A DNA stretch of 64,000 nt from Liolophura sinensis. Taxonomy: Eukaryota; Mollusca; Polyplacophora; Chitonida; Chitonidae. A program made the position numbers and the translations under genes. How positions within the stretch are numbered: the first letter of the stretch is position 1; every line of letters starts with the position of its first letter. The DNA is taken from NCBI RefSeq assembly GCF_032854445.1, contig NC_088295.1, positions 91,753,805-91,817,804 on the forward strand, in the 5' to 3' direction. The notes under the pieces were generated by a model, which was given only the letters and a program-made list of their open reading frames with translations, was not told the DNA's origin and searched no databases. This document shows positions 32,166-44,600 of this stretch, in pieces.

Positions 32166-34800
32166 AATACATTTCATGCAGGAACTGTTCGCAATTCACA
32201 GTCTTCCAGTCTCTCTGTAAGACTTTGTTGAGGTTCTCTGGAAACCCGTGGATGTGTGAAAGCTCACCCAAGTTAATCTTCTTATTCTCTCTTTCACAAA
32301 TATCATTATTTAGAACACTTAGCGTAAAGCAAATAGAAATAAAACCGTATGTGGTATCTGCCAGAAACGCTGAACCTTGAGTTCTGTGTCATCATCTCTT
32401 CATGATAAACTCTGCATTAATTGTAATCATCTACATGTAAAGTATCAAATTTGTGAACAGGTAAGCTATACAATCTTGGAACATATATGCTATAGAATAT
32501 GTGAACAGGTAAGCTATACAATCTTAGAACATACAAGCTAAAGAATCTGTGCACAGGTGAGCCATAGAATCTGTAAATGTTTTTGATGTTTATTTCAACA
32601 CTGGAGGTATTTTCCCATATTTGTTTTCATCTTTATTTCAACACTGTGTTTTGCCATACTCGACAGTGTTTTGTCTCTAGTGGTGATGTCACCAACTGTT
32701 TGTGATGTTTGTCTCTATTGGTGAGGTACTTACTGTTGGTGATGTTTGTCACTTAGGTGATGTTTGTCACTATTGGTGACGTTTGTCACAGAAAGTTATG
32801 TTTTTCACTCTGGGTGATGTTGGTCCATTTAGGTGATGTTTGTCACTCTGGGTAATGTCAGTCACTTTAGGAGATTGTCACTCAGGGGAATTTCACCTAT
32901 TCTGGGAGTTTTTCCAGGATTCCATCTGCTATATCCCTTACCAGATACATGTACCATTGTCGCTTTGTGCATTTTTTCATCACACTTGTACTTGTCTACG
33001 CATAAGACATTTATTCTGTGAGCCAGGTGGCTGTGTATTATCTGTCGCCCCTAGCCATTAAGCTACTCAAGGAGCCTTATATAACTCTAGTTACATGCAG
33101 GCCTACTCCAGAAAACATGTGGTTAAGTACTGCCTCTGTGATCAGTATTTTCTGTTATACACACACTTTACATGTTGTACCTCGGATGCCTGTGATTTTA
33201 TTTGGCGAATAAAGCAAACTCCATATACACTTGAAGTCACATATCACAACTGTTGTCGCTCCAGTTTTGTGTCCTGTGTTTTAGTTACTGTTGATTATGG
33301 TTCTTGATACAATAGTTTATGGCTGAGGATTTACCATGGTTCCTTCCTACAGTATTTCTGGCCAATGGGACTTACGGCTTCTGTCATTTCTCTTAACAGT
33401 ATTCCTTTTCCTGGGCAATGGAGGCTCAGGTCCAGTCTGTATGACCATTGTTCTGATAGCATGCACAAGTAATATGCTACCAATTTCTCACAAAACGTTA
33501 TGTAGAAGCAGTTCATGTAATGGCAAATCCTGCTTCACAAGGTGAATTTCTCGTTAAAATGACAGATCAATCACATGAGCATGAGAACGTTTCTATTTAT
33601 TTCTCTACTTACAAAAAAGTAGGACATCAATCAATTTCACACGACGCCATCGCAAAGGCATTAATAAACAATAGACAACCTACCCAACTTTTGGCGGGAA
33701 ATGCTCCTGGTCAGTTGTCGTTTACCAGTAAGGTTTTGGGGTGAAGTTCAGCTCTTTGTTTTACTGAAGCTGTATGCGACAGGAGATACGTTCGGCACGG
33801 CATGATTCCTCCTAATCGTTGGCCGTGGTCGTGTCCACAGGGTTTTGAACCCTGTTTTCTGGCCGATGTCATATGAATGATAATTTAAACAAAAAAGTGG
33901 AACATACTTCACTGAACACTTCATCAGATAAACATAGTTGAGATCTTATTCTTTCGCCATAAAACTGACAATTGAATGAATTGGGATATGTACATCTCAA
34001 ATATGGAGTACTCTGGCTATAGTATGCGTCACAAACACGGCGAAATTATTGGCAAAACTACAGACAAGCCAATCGGCATAGGGACCAACACTAAAAAAAA
34101 TAATCCGTTAAATTTAAATTATGTAGTAATAACAGAATACGATCTAGCATCACTCAAACAACAATTTAACAGATTATATTCTTTTAACGTTTGTTCTGTG
34201 TTAAAGTGGACACTATTGTAGTTAAGTGGCAAAAGGTCGTACACACGTCATCCTGTACAACTTCCCGCCAGTGACCTCGGATCAGAATAAACTCCTTAAC
34301 CAAGAAGTTTTTCAGCACAGGGAGAAAGAAGAGTACCGGTAAGCTAAACGATTCTTGAAAATGAACTCAAAATTTTACATATGGGAAATAGATATGAACT
34401 CTTCACCCATATATTCATGTCGAAAATGTAAAATAATAGCCAGAATCTGTAAATTCGTCGGAATTTTCAATATTAACCCAAATACGTGAAATACTTGTTG
34501 CGTTTCTACCCGAATATATAAGCAGCCAAACCTAGCAGGTGTTGTAAAACGACTACCCAAGCCTATATGTATATGTAGAGATTAAGCGTGAAAGTCGACG
34601 TAATTTGTAATTTTTAATTTGTACGTAAATTTACATTATACGAATTAATACTACAGGTAATGAATCAAATAGTGAGATGTTACATTTTCGGTGAGCATGA
34701 TTTTAAAGACCCTTGTTAAATTGGGGTAAAAGCAGGCCTATATATATTTATAGGCCTACAAATGCATGTAGATGACGTCGGGATCCCAACGTGGTAATGT
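32166..34800. other. Intergenic stretch
   Basis: A degenerate array of about 22-25 bp (GTGATGTTTGTCAC and variants) lies at 32,680-32,880. Otherwise no SINE, exon or gene is recognised; the short open frames show no family resemblance. Confidence 0.5.
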
Positions 34801-34802
34801 GC

Positions 34803-35400
34803 ACATGTACCAGTTGTTCTTTGCTAGTTATATCGCTACACTGAAGCTCTGAGTGTGTCAGCTAACATGATTTGTAAAAGGACAGCCGGTATATACGTAA
34901 AACTGGATAAAAAGTGTACCGGTATAAGTCTGAAATTCGATAAAGTGGTGTGTATTAGTTGTTCTTTGCTAGTTATAAACACTACACTAAAACAGTGAGC
35001 GTGCCAGTTAACATGATTTGTAAAAGGACAGCCGATATATACGTAAAACTGGATAAAAAGTGTACCGGAATAAGTCTGAAATTCGATAAAGTGGTGTGTA
35101 TTAGTTGTTCTTTGCTAGTTATAAACACCACTAAAACAGTGAGCGTGCCAGTTAACATGATTTGTAAAAGGACAGCCGATATATACGTAAAACTGGATAA
35201 AAAGTGTACCGGTATATTAAGTCTGAAATTTGATAAAGTGGTGTGTATTAGTTGTTCTTTCCTAGTTATATACACTACACTAAAACAGTGAGCGTGCCAG
35301 TTAACATGATTTGTAAAGGACAGCCGCTATATACGTAAAACTGGGGGGAAAATTCTGAAATTCGATAAAGTGGTGTGTATCAGTTGTTCCCTGCGGTTGC
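34803..35400. repeat. About 147-bp array, four copies
   Basis: Units share GTGCCAGTTAACATGATTTG, AAAAGGACAGCCGATATATA and GATAAAGTGGTGTGTATTAG, with periods of 147-152 bp. The last copy is deleted internally. No exon adjoins it. Confidence 0.92.
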
Positions 35401-35555
35401 ATATGTCACGTGAAACCGGAAGTATATGTATATCAGTCAGTAAATTCTAAATGTTGGTGGAAAAAAGTTTACATTTTCACCTTTATTCGTTCGGAGAAGC
35501 TAAAGTCCCCATTTAGTTTTGAACATTCAACTGGAACCCTTTTCTCAAAATCGGC

Positions 35556-35660
35556 CACGATGGCAGTTGATAGAGCGTCCGTTTCGGGGACGGTAGATCC
35601 AGAATCAATCCTGAGTCGGGTCACAGCTAAGACCTGAAAAGAGGAGTGAGTGAGTGAGTG
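35556..35660 (+). mobile_element. tRNA-derived SINE head fragment
   Basis: ATGGCAGTTGATAGAGCGTC, TTTCGGGGACGGTAGATCC and GAATCAATCC resemble a tRNA A box, an anticodon stem and a B box. A short (GTGA)n run follows. There is no proper acceptor stem, so it is not a tRNA gene. Confidence 0.4.
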
Positions 35661-36211
35661 ACTGCTTGGAGTTTGACGTCGTAGTTAACAATTTTTCAGC
35701 CATGTGGCGACGAAAGAGTCCTTAGTATGTACGTAATGTGCCTCCTTGTTACAGGACGGATTTCTACAGCTCTTTTATCTAGTGCTTATTCACTGAGACG
35801 GCCGAAGGCAAGTAATCGGCGCCAACCGAGCCATTATACTGATACGGGTCCACACCGGTGCTTCCCTGCGAAAGTCCCACACACATGTGTTTTTGTGGCA
35901 GTCAGTAAACATATCTGTTGTTCCGTGGTATAGTTCCACTCACCGGTGATTCTCTGGCAGCTCCACTCACATGTGTTTCCGTGGCTTCGCCCGTTCTTTC
36001 AGTGACTGTTTCTTCCATGTTTTCTTTCTCGGTTAATTATTATTCAGCATATTGTGTCTACAATCTGCTTATGTTTATAAAAAGAGAAAAAAATTGAAAC
36101 ATTTTCATCCGTTTTCCCCCAAGATCTATTGTTTCAGTTTACCTATCTGTTGTCATACGCGGGCCATACCTGTGTCAAGCCTATACCTGTGCCAACGAGG
36201 TTAAACGTCCA

Positions 36212-38421
36212 CAGGCTGGGGTAAATTGCCCACGATGGACGTTTTACCCTCTCTCTCTTCCCTCCCGAGCAAACATTCTTGAAACGCATAAACTCTTGTG
36301 ATATATAATAATGCCAATCTTTTTTGTTCACATATGGTCATATGTTAAATGAAATTTAGTTCACATGAGACAGTTTGAAACACTTAGGCCTACTTAAGTA
36401 GACTATTTCCGACCCACAGGGTTCTTGGGAACACATAACAACAAAGGCGAATTCAAATATTCGGAAAAGAACTTGTCACGAAGTTGGATCGAATGAAAGC
36501 CATTACTAGTATCCCCGTCAACAGCGCCACACATACAGCTTTCCACTTCCGAACTCGCGAGGTAGCCAGCTTTGGTGGCGGGGACAAGCTTCGAATAAGG
36601 TGTTGCATTGTTGTGGACTAGCCTGAAGTAGACAAAAGCAGCCTAAGCTATTAAAAAACAACAACTCGCGTTAAATAATTTATTCTATAGAGAGATTCAT
36701 TCGAACAGTTACAGCGGCCTAGTTATAGTTTATGCTATAGGACTCCCTGGTCGCTTTATACCATAGGTTTGCTGTTACCCACTCAGTACAAATATGCTAT
36801 GATAAAGTTTGAGTACCAGATACACCTTGAGTGCTGGAGCTCGCTACACCTGATAGGGGTAACTGGGCCGCTTTCGTCGCAAAATCAGAAGTTTCTTGTT
36901 CGATGATGGTCATATTTTGCCGTTCTTCAGCTGGACGGGCAATCTCTGGTACTTGTGGAATGAATGCATTCTGTCTATCAGCTGTTGTCTCTTTCTGGGG
37001 TTCAGGATCATCTGTTACTGCAGCCCCGGCGAACTCCGTATCTGGAAATATGTTCTCATCAAAAGGCCATATTCCGCAACATGCAAACCCCGCTCCAGCC
37101 TTATTGGCAGTTGCTGACTTAAGGTAAGCCTTCCCTAATATAACAGCCATTTCGAAAAACGAAATTTGTTTCCGGGGTAGGCAATCACCCACGAGTCAGC
37201 CGCTGCATTGTATGTAGTCTTCATGGATTAAAGTGGACTCTGTCTGAAGGGTGCATCGTGTGAGTGCTGTGGGGTGGAAGTGTTAACAGATGTATGCCAT
37301 GCTCACGTGCATATGTTACAGCCGCTAGAGTTTTGTGACTTTTGTAGCCATCAAGAACAATGATTTGCTGAACATCTGTAGAAGCATTTGTAAATTTAGC
37401 AAAATGTTCTAACCACCTGAGAAAAAGTTCTGCGTCAGTCCACCCATTTGGACTTGCATATCCGATTGCTCGTGGAGGTGCACAAGCCATTAAAGCTTCG
37501 ACCATCCTCTTTCGGGGAAAAATAAGTACGGGGGTACATACACGCCTGCAGCATTCATTTCATAAATTACAGTCACTGTCTTGCCCCGTTCCCCACTTAT
37601 CATCCGGCTCTCTTGTTTCACACCTTTGGTAGCAAGGATTTTTCCTGGTTTCTGTACGCAGTTTGAAGCAAGTCTTTAAACACAGTGACAAACTGTTGAA
37701 CTTTAGGTTTGTTGAACCCAACTGTCCTGGGACATATTAGTTCCTTGGGGCTGTCTTATGTTCAGATCTCGATGGCGAGAGAGAAACCCTGAAAGCCAGT
37801 CCTTACCAGCCATTTTACGGTCATGACTGAAGGGGTGTTGTAATCCAACTCTCTCAGCTAGCTCATAGGCGAGTCTTCTAATATCTCGTGTAGTCAGTCC
37901 ATAAAGAGACTTTTTCATATACTGTACGTGATTGGGATCGAGGTTGTCTGTGAGAATGACCCGATGTCTACCAACACGCGAAACCCCCGGAGTGGCCACC
38001 AGTAGCCTAGATCTCTGTGGCGTCTTATAGTCCTACGAGACACATCAAATTCGACGTTGTCATAAGTGGTATACACTCTTTCACTGCTTCAAGCGCTAAA
38101 TTAAGTTGTTGGTTTCCGTATTCTCCTCTAGTGGACTGCATGACTAGACTAAATTCAAAACAGTTCACCAAATCAAAATAACGCATGGATTATTTACAAT
38201 CAAATTGTAAGGTTTTATCATAAATGCGAGCTCGTCTTTTACATAGCCCAGAAAGTGATATGAACATAAAGACATGTGTATGCATAAGCTACTTGAATTT
38301 CTACATATATAGCGTTCAAGACATATAAATTGGATGGAGCAAAACGCCTAGGCATTGGGGTAAAACGCACACAGGTGGGCGTTTATCCTCACAAACTCAT
38401 GGGCGTTTTGCCCCAGTCAAG
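36212..38421 (-). mobile_element. Decayed pogo/Tigger-like DNA transposon
   Basis: Transposase remnants on the minus strand are flanked by degenerate terminal inverted repeats. The left end reads CTGGGGTAAATTGCCCA (about 36,216); the right end reads, reverse-complemented, CTGGGGCAAAACGCCCA (about 38,400), 13 of 17 identical. A second CGTTTTACCC block lies just inside each end. The size, about 2.2 kb, fits an autonomous pogo-like element. The element is dead: its frame is broken in several places. Target-site duplications could not be fixed by eye. Confidence 0.65.
36797..38150 (-). pseudogene. Pogo-like transposase pseudogene
   Basis: Read from the right: a helix-turn-helix-like start (MQSTRGEYGNQQLNLALEAV, about 38,140), then GLTTRDIRRLAYELAERVGL and MAGKDWLSGFLSRHRDLNIR (the DNA-binding CENP-B/pogo region, 37,703-37,999). 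Next comes GWTDAELFLRWLEHF with IIVLDGYKSHKTLAAV and LLTLPPHSTHTMHPSD (DDE catalytic core, 37,221-37,505; the Asp of LDGYKSH is a catalytic residue). Last is ACCGIWPFDENIFPDTEFAG (C-terminus, 36,797-37,192). The parts lie in different frames separated by stops, so no active enzyme can be made. Confidence 0.8.
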
Positions 38422-38557
38422 CTCGACGTTTTGTAAAAAATTACGTTGAATATTTCTTGCTATAAAGCGGCTGTGTACGAAGCATAATTACAAGGTTCTA
38501 TAACACATCCCACGTCTTGGTCATCAGGCGTTTCTTTTGGCCTTTATCTCATAATAT

Positions 38558-38757
38558 TTGTTTATTTATTTGATTGGTGTTTTACGCCGTACTCAAGAAT
38601 ATTTCACGTATACGACGGCGGCCAGCATCGCGCAGGTTGCTGGCAGATCTTCCCACTTCCAGCCGGAGAGGAAGCCAGCATGAGCTGGACTTGAACTCAC
38701 AGTGACCGCATTGGTGAGAGGCCCCTGGCGCTAACCAACTGAGCCACTTGGGCCGCC
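38558..38757 (-). mobile_element. Nearly complete SINE with internal deletion
   Basis: Reverse-complemented it runs from a tRNA-like head (TGGCTCAGTTGGTTAGCG, B box GTTCAAGTCC) through the body to an A-rich tail. Between CGGCCAGCAT and CGCAGGTTGCTGG about 65 bases present in the 60,801 copy are missing. Confidence 0.88.
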
Positions 38758-38759
38758 CT

Positions 38760-39430
38760 ATTATATATGATACTATGTTTTTACAAACAAATGTGGCTAT
38801 TATTACAGTTGCCGACATGAGGGAAAACTCTCCTCAAAATTGCCGCTCTGTGACACTTTCATCCTAGATGAAAGCGCGTGTCCTTGCCAGCTCGCGGGGG
38901 TGCCGGATGAGGTCATTACTCCCAAATATGGAGCTTGGGCTTCTTGCCCCGCCCTACATAAGTACCCATTTTAAAAGTCAAGGGGGTAGGCGTAACATCG
39001 ATGGATTGGCGGTATAGGGCCTACGGGTATAAGACCTACATATATCTGAGCCTCTACCAAATGATTTACCTTAGTATTGATTACTGCCCCTGTGTTGGTG
39101 TGGACCTCAGAACGGACTGTATAGCCATATAGCATAGACTACCAAGGTACATTGAATGTAGCCTATATTGTCTAGGCCCTATGTACAGGCCTAGGCTATA
39201 TATGCAAACCATCAATGGAATGAAGATATCTTATATTCCTAACACTGATACTACTCAGTTTCTGATTATATTTTGTGTTAAATACAAGCACATTTGCGGC
39301 AGCATATATTAATAATATTAGTGTTAATATAATTTTACGTTGTCGTAAAACCTCACAAGAAACTTTTGCTGTAAACGTAGTGCGTGCCTTATGTAAGGGA
39401 AGTAAGTGACAGTAAATACAACGTAATGTG
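38760..39430. other. Intergenic stretch upstream of the SPFH gene
   Basis: No exon or repeat is recognised here. Confidence 0.5.
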
Positions 39431-39431
39431 T

Positions 39432-39944
39432 CCAACAGGGGGCGCTGCCTGACAGGTAAACAAACCTGTCACACCCATCTTGGTGTTTGTGTGGGAAGTT
39501 GCTAAATTTGGACGGTAAAGTCACGTTTTGGTCGTCTTTTGATCGATTTGTCAATGGGTTCGTGTTTCCATGTCTGAATATTGTGAAACACTGACCATAT
39601 ACCCGACATTTCCCGTCGAAAGATTGCGCTGACGAGGTAGTGTTTTGATGGCACTGCCACTACTGGTAGTGGTATAGTCGACGGCTCACCCCCAGGTTTA
39701 AGGCTTGGGAGCGCTTGTAGTTGTACATTTTGTGCTGAGAGACCAGATTGGACCACTGGTAGATGAGCGGCTGTGGTTTGAGGAAGGTCTATATTTTCTA
39801 CACTATATTTTTCTAGACCTTCTATAGTAATATATTGCCAGACGGACACCAGTTCAGAAAATCTGTCAGTTTCTCCGTGAAGACTGTAGTACAGTATCAG
39901 AGTTGTCAGTACAACTGTGTACGGATATAAATTCACACTTACAG
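39432..39944 (+). promoter_or_regulatory. Candidate promoter and 5' non-coding exon of the SPFH gene
   Basis: The block opens with CCAACAGGGGGCGCT (39,432), one base from a CTCF core consensus. It is comparatively CpG-rich and ends in a donor, TTACAG|GTGAGC, at 39,944. The next recognised exon (40,608) starts with an acceptor nine bases before an ATG, as expected if a non-coding first exon precedes it. On the minus strand a 144-codon frame (39,502-39,936) covers the same block; I consider it chance. Confidence 0.35.
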
Positions 39945-40081
39945 GTGAGCTTATTGGAAAGAAACAATGCCAATGACAATAAATGAATAAAACTGACGAG
40001 ATTAAATTTGAGTCAAAGAAAAAGTGAAAAGTAATAAAAAAAATAATTACATCGAAAATAGTCCTAGGCTTATAGGGCCTT

Positions 40082-40186
40082 TATGCCCTGTTTCCTCCCA
40101 CCATAAGGCTGGCCACATGTTGTTTGTTAAGGTGAAATGTTGTTGACTACAGCATAAAACACCAATCAAATAAATGAATAAAGATA
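40082..40186 (+). mobile_element. SINE 3' fragment
   Basis: CCCTGTTTCCTCCCACCATA, then a diverged body and AAAACACCAATCAAATAAAT, matches the tail half of the common SINE. It lies in the putative first intron of the SPFH gene. Confidence 0.7.
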
Positions 40187-40607
40187 TAACTTTTTCTTCA
40201 TTTATATCGCTTCAAAAATTGTTTTAATTGATAGCTGTCACCAGGTATTGATAACTTTATTCACCTTTTCTAGGCCTGCTAATGTTTTCTACATCGTTTT
40301 TTTCTCCAAATTTAAAATACAGTTTTTTAATTTAAGCTATAATAGTAGCTTAGGTCTATGGACAAGATTATGGTAAATTTAAGAAACATTTAATTTTCCT
40401 TCAGTTGATATTTGGTAGATGTAGCTTGCGAGCCTCTAAACTGTATACAATGTCTTAACAATTAATATAGGGATTTCAGTTCGATGAAAGAAAGTAATGA
40501 CCTCATTGAATGAAGAGAAGAATGCAGTCACTCTGCTTCATGAGTTATAATGATTCTACATGCATATACCCATTGGGTGTTTAATGCATGGCTTATCTAT
40601 TTTGCAG

Positions 40608-40703
40608 AAAATCACAATGAAGTTTATGACTGTGAAAGAAAGGGAAGAAGCTTTAATCTTCAATGTTCAGGGGGAAGGAAGACTTGTGGTCGGTCCTCAG
40701 CGG
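40608..40703 (+). CDS. SPFH gene exon with start codon
   Basis: Acceptor TTTTGCAG. ATG at 40,617 (context ATCACAATGA), with a second ATG three codons on. MKFMTVKEREEALIFNVQGE then GRLVVGPQR. Donor CGG|GTAAAT, phase 0. The first nine bases are taken as 5' UTR. Confidence 0.8.
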
Positions 40704-41635
40704 GTAAATCATTGCAATGCACACATAGAAGCTGTAGATGACATAAGTGAATACTTAAAAGTTTGAAAATTGGATGGTGTTCAGTGATAGGTCATATCAT
40801 ACTAGCACCTGGCAGCTGTCCTTGTTCCTTGTGATTTTTTCCTACATTCCGAAAATAACAATAAATTTCTTCGCCTTTGAATAGTATCGATGAGACAGAT
40901 GGGTTGGGGCTGTCGGGTCTCGCAAACTAAAGCAAGTAAAAGATGTAATTTTACGTTAGGTGCCAAGGGCACTGTCAACTCAACAGACAGATGTGTTTTC
41001 AGTCTTTTATCTATGTTAATTAGCAAGAACCATTACCTCTACAGCCCACCCCCCCCCCCCCCCCCCCCCCACCATTTTAGTCGCTATTTGCGTGAACTTG
41101 CGTGACCCCTAATATGCCGATTGGGCTCATTCTATCAGTACAGGAAGGCATTCATTCTTTCCTTTATTATTCTTCAACAGGAAAGTATGTAGCAGTTAGG
41201 GAGGATTAAGTACATCATTAAAACTTCGTATTTTGATCACAGGTTGTAAAATTAGGAAATGATTTGTTATTTTGTGGATTGTTGTGTTGTAGGTCTTTTT
41301 GTTCAGAGAGAGGTTAGAGCAGCTGAAGCTGGTGTGCGCAAGCCAGTATCAATACCTGGTGATGAAGGACAGGTTTGGGATGGTCACCCACAAGAGAGGG
41401 TAAGTCTGGCTGAGGATCATTTACTACACTGAGCGCCAGAAGGCTAAAAGTCACCAGTCCTAACCATTTTGACTTTCCAGCCCCTTTGTGAAGGATATTC
41501 TGCCTCAGGTGTTTGTGATTGGTATATAACCTTTACCATGAATTTAATCTATAGGTAACCCATAGGGTATCATTGACGTCATCTCCAGACTTGTTGTTTA
41601 AAGTAGTTCATTTCAAGGTACGTTAGGTGAAAGTG

Positions 41636-41690
<55 letters not shown>

Positions 41691-44600
41691 GTATATATAT
41701 ATATGTATGCATTTTGAATGATGGAATTTAGCAGTCAGTTTGCGTTAAGTGGCCAAAACCTGATGTGACGTCACTGTTCCCTATATGGTCAGAAAAAGGA
41801 CACTATAGAATCCAAAGTTTCCAATGCTTCTTACTATGTTGAACAACTTCAGAAAAATATAAATGGAAATATTTCTTTGAACAGTGTTTAATGGTCTTTC
41901 ACCAGACATGTACTGTAAATGCATTGGTATACTTCACACTTTTTGCCCCTAGAATCAAACTTCTGATCGAGGGTGTGTATTATACAGTAAAATAGACCTC
42001 AGGTGATTTATATCCCTCAAAATTGTCTGTTCATATCTCCCACGAACGTTCAGAAAATGTATCCAAAATTGTCTGTTCATATCTCCCACGAACGTTCAGA
42101 AAATGTGTCCAAAACTGTCTGTTCATATCTCCCACGAACGTTCAGAAAATGTGTCCAAAACTGTCTGTTCATATCTCCCACGAACGTTCTGAAAATGTAT
42201 CCAAAACTGTCTGTTCATATCTCCCACGAACATTCAGAAAATGTGTCCAAAACTGTCTGTTCATATCTCGCACGAACGTTCAGAAAATGTATCCAAAATT
42301 CTCTGTTCATATCTCCCACGAACGTTCAGAAAATGTGTCCAAAATTGTCTGTTCATATCTCCCACGAAAATTCAGAAAATGTGTCCAAAATTGGCTGTTC
42401 ATATCTCCCACGAACGTTCAGAAAATGTATCCAAAAACCAGAAGTAAATGTGGCGAAGGGGCGCTGTCAGCATCTACTCTTTAAAGTGTTCAAAATGAAC
42501 AACAACAGAAATGAATTCATGATATATAACTGAGATTTTTCTTAAAGCTAAAGTGAAATTCTTTTAAAGAACGAATCAGCAGAGTTTTTATTTACAGCAA
42601 AATAGGGCCACATCTGAGCCACATGTAGGTCAATGTAGGTCATCTGACCATTTGTGTAAGCAAGTGGTTTTGGGCTGCACTCAAAATTTCTGATATTTCA
42701 GGTTGGTTAGCAGCGCAACGTCTGTTGTAAAACCTTCAAAGTCTGAGGCTTCGTCATTAAACATTTTTAAGTTTTGGTTGAGCAAGTTATTTTTAACAAA
42801 GAAGAAACTAACTTAGGAAACTTTTATAAGGATATGGGAAGCAAAACACTGATCAATGGGGCCCCCCATCTTGTATAACCAATCTACCAAACAGTACAGT
42901 CTCTTGCAGATTGGTACAACAGGTCTCATGAAAACTAAGGAAATTATCTAAATGTCACACAAACAGTACATGTATTTCAATGATACATATACAGGTAGGG
43001 CTTTATTCTGCAACACGTTAGGTATAAACACCGTGGGCTGAGCATGTGTGTTGGCTGGTGTCAAAATCAGCTGTTTATGATTCATCGTGGCAGGACAGTG
43101 AAGGTGTTTAGTCCATAAGCAGGCTATGATGATGAAATACACCAAGTGAATGATGGGGATGCGCCGTATACACAGGTACAGATGTTTTCAAGAGTACTTA
43201 TAGCAAAGTTAACACTGAGAATTATACACGAATGCAAAGTATTCCCGGTGCATTTATGGTACTTTATATTACTGTTAAGGTTTTCTTTCCCTCTAAATGA
43301 ATACATTCAGGTCATTAATACAGTACTGTAATCAGTGATAATTATTTCCCCCCATCACCATTGCTATTTTATACTGTTTTTTTATGCTTGTGGGCCAGCT
43401 GGCCTTATGCGAATAAAGATATACATGTATATATACATTCTTTTTTCAGGCCTTATGAAATGTTTTTATTATACCCTTTTTCATTTTCAGGCCATGTGAG
43501 GTATTTCACAATCTTTGGCTTGTTTTCCAGGCCTGGTGAGATGTTCCACAGTTCTATGGTTCATTTTCAGGGGATGGCAGATGTTTCATGCCTGAAAATA
43601 ATCCTTCTGGATTATTTCCAGGCAAAAGCAAATGTTTCACAACCTTCTGGTTCATTTTCAGGCAATGTGAGCTGTTTTACAACCATCTGGTGTATTTTCA
43701 GACTATGTAGGATGTTTCACAGTCCTCTGATTTATTTTCAGGCCATATAAAATGTTTCATAACCCCTTTGGTTCATTTTTAGCTGATGGCAGATGTTTCA
43801 CAGCCTTCTGGATTATTTTCAGGTGATGGCACATGTTTCACAATCCTCAGGCTCATTTCCAGGCAATGTGAGGTGTTTCAAAATCCTCTGTTTTATTTTC
43901 AGACCATGTGAGATGTTTTACAATCCTCTGGTTTATTTTCAGGCCATGTGAGATGTTTGACAATCCTCTGGTTTATTTTCAGGCCATGTGAGGTGTTTGA
44001 CAATCCTTTGGTTTATTTTCAGGCCATGTGAGATGTTTCACTATCCTCTGGCTTATTTTCAGGCCATGTGACGGTGTTCCACAATCCTTTGGTTTATTTT
44101 CAGGTCATGTGAGATGTTTCACAATCCTCTGGTTTATTTTCAGGCCATGTGAGATGTTTCACAATCCTTTAGTTTATTTTCAGGCCATGTGAGATGTTTC
44201 ACAATCCATTGGTTTATTTTCAGGCCATGTGAGATGTTTCACAATCTTCTGGTTTATTTTCAGGCCTGGTGAGATGTTTTACAATCCTCTGGCTTATTTT
44301 CAGGCCATGTGAGATGTTTCACAATCCCCAGGTTTATTTTCAGGCCATGTGAGATGTTTGACAATCCCCAGGTTTATTTTCAGGCCATGTGAGGTGTTTG
44401 ACAATCCTTTGGTTTATTTTCAAGCCATGTGAGGTGTTTGACAATCCCCAGGTTTATTTTCAGGCCTAGTGAGATGTTTCATAATCCTCTGGTTTATTTT
44501 CAGGTCATGTGAGATGTTTCACAATCCTCTGGTTTATTTTCAGGCCATATGAGGTGTTCCACAATCCTTTGGTTTATTTTCAAGCCATGTGAGGTGTTTG

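Noticed and set aside
39502-39936. 144-codon minus-strand frame (MNLYPYTVVLTT...)
   Set aside because: No family resemblance or flanking exon; about one frame of this length is expected by chance in a window this size, and it overlaps the likely start of the SPFH gene on the other strand.
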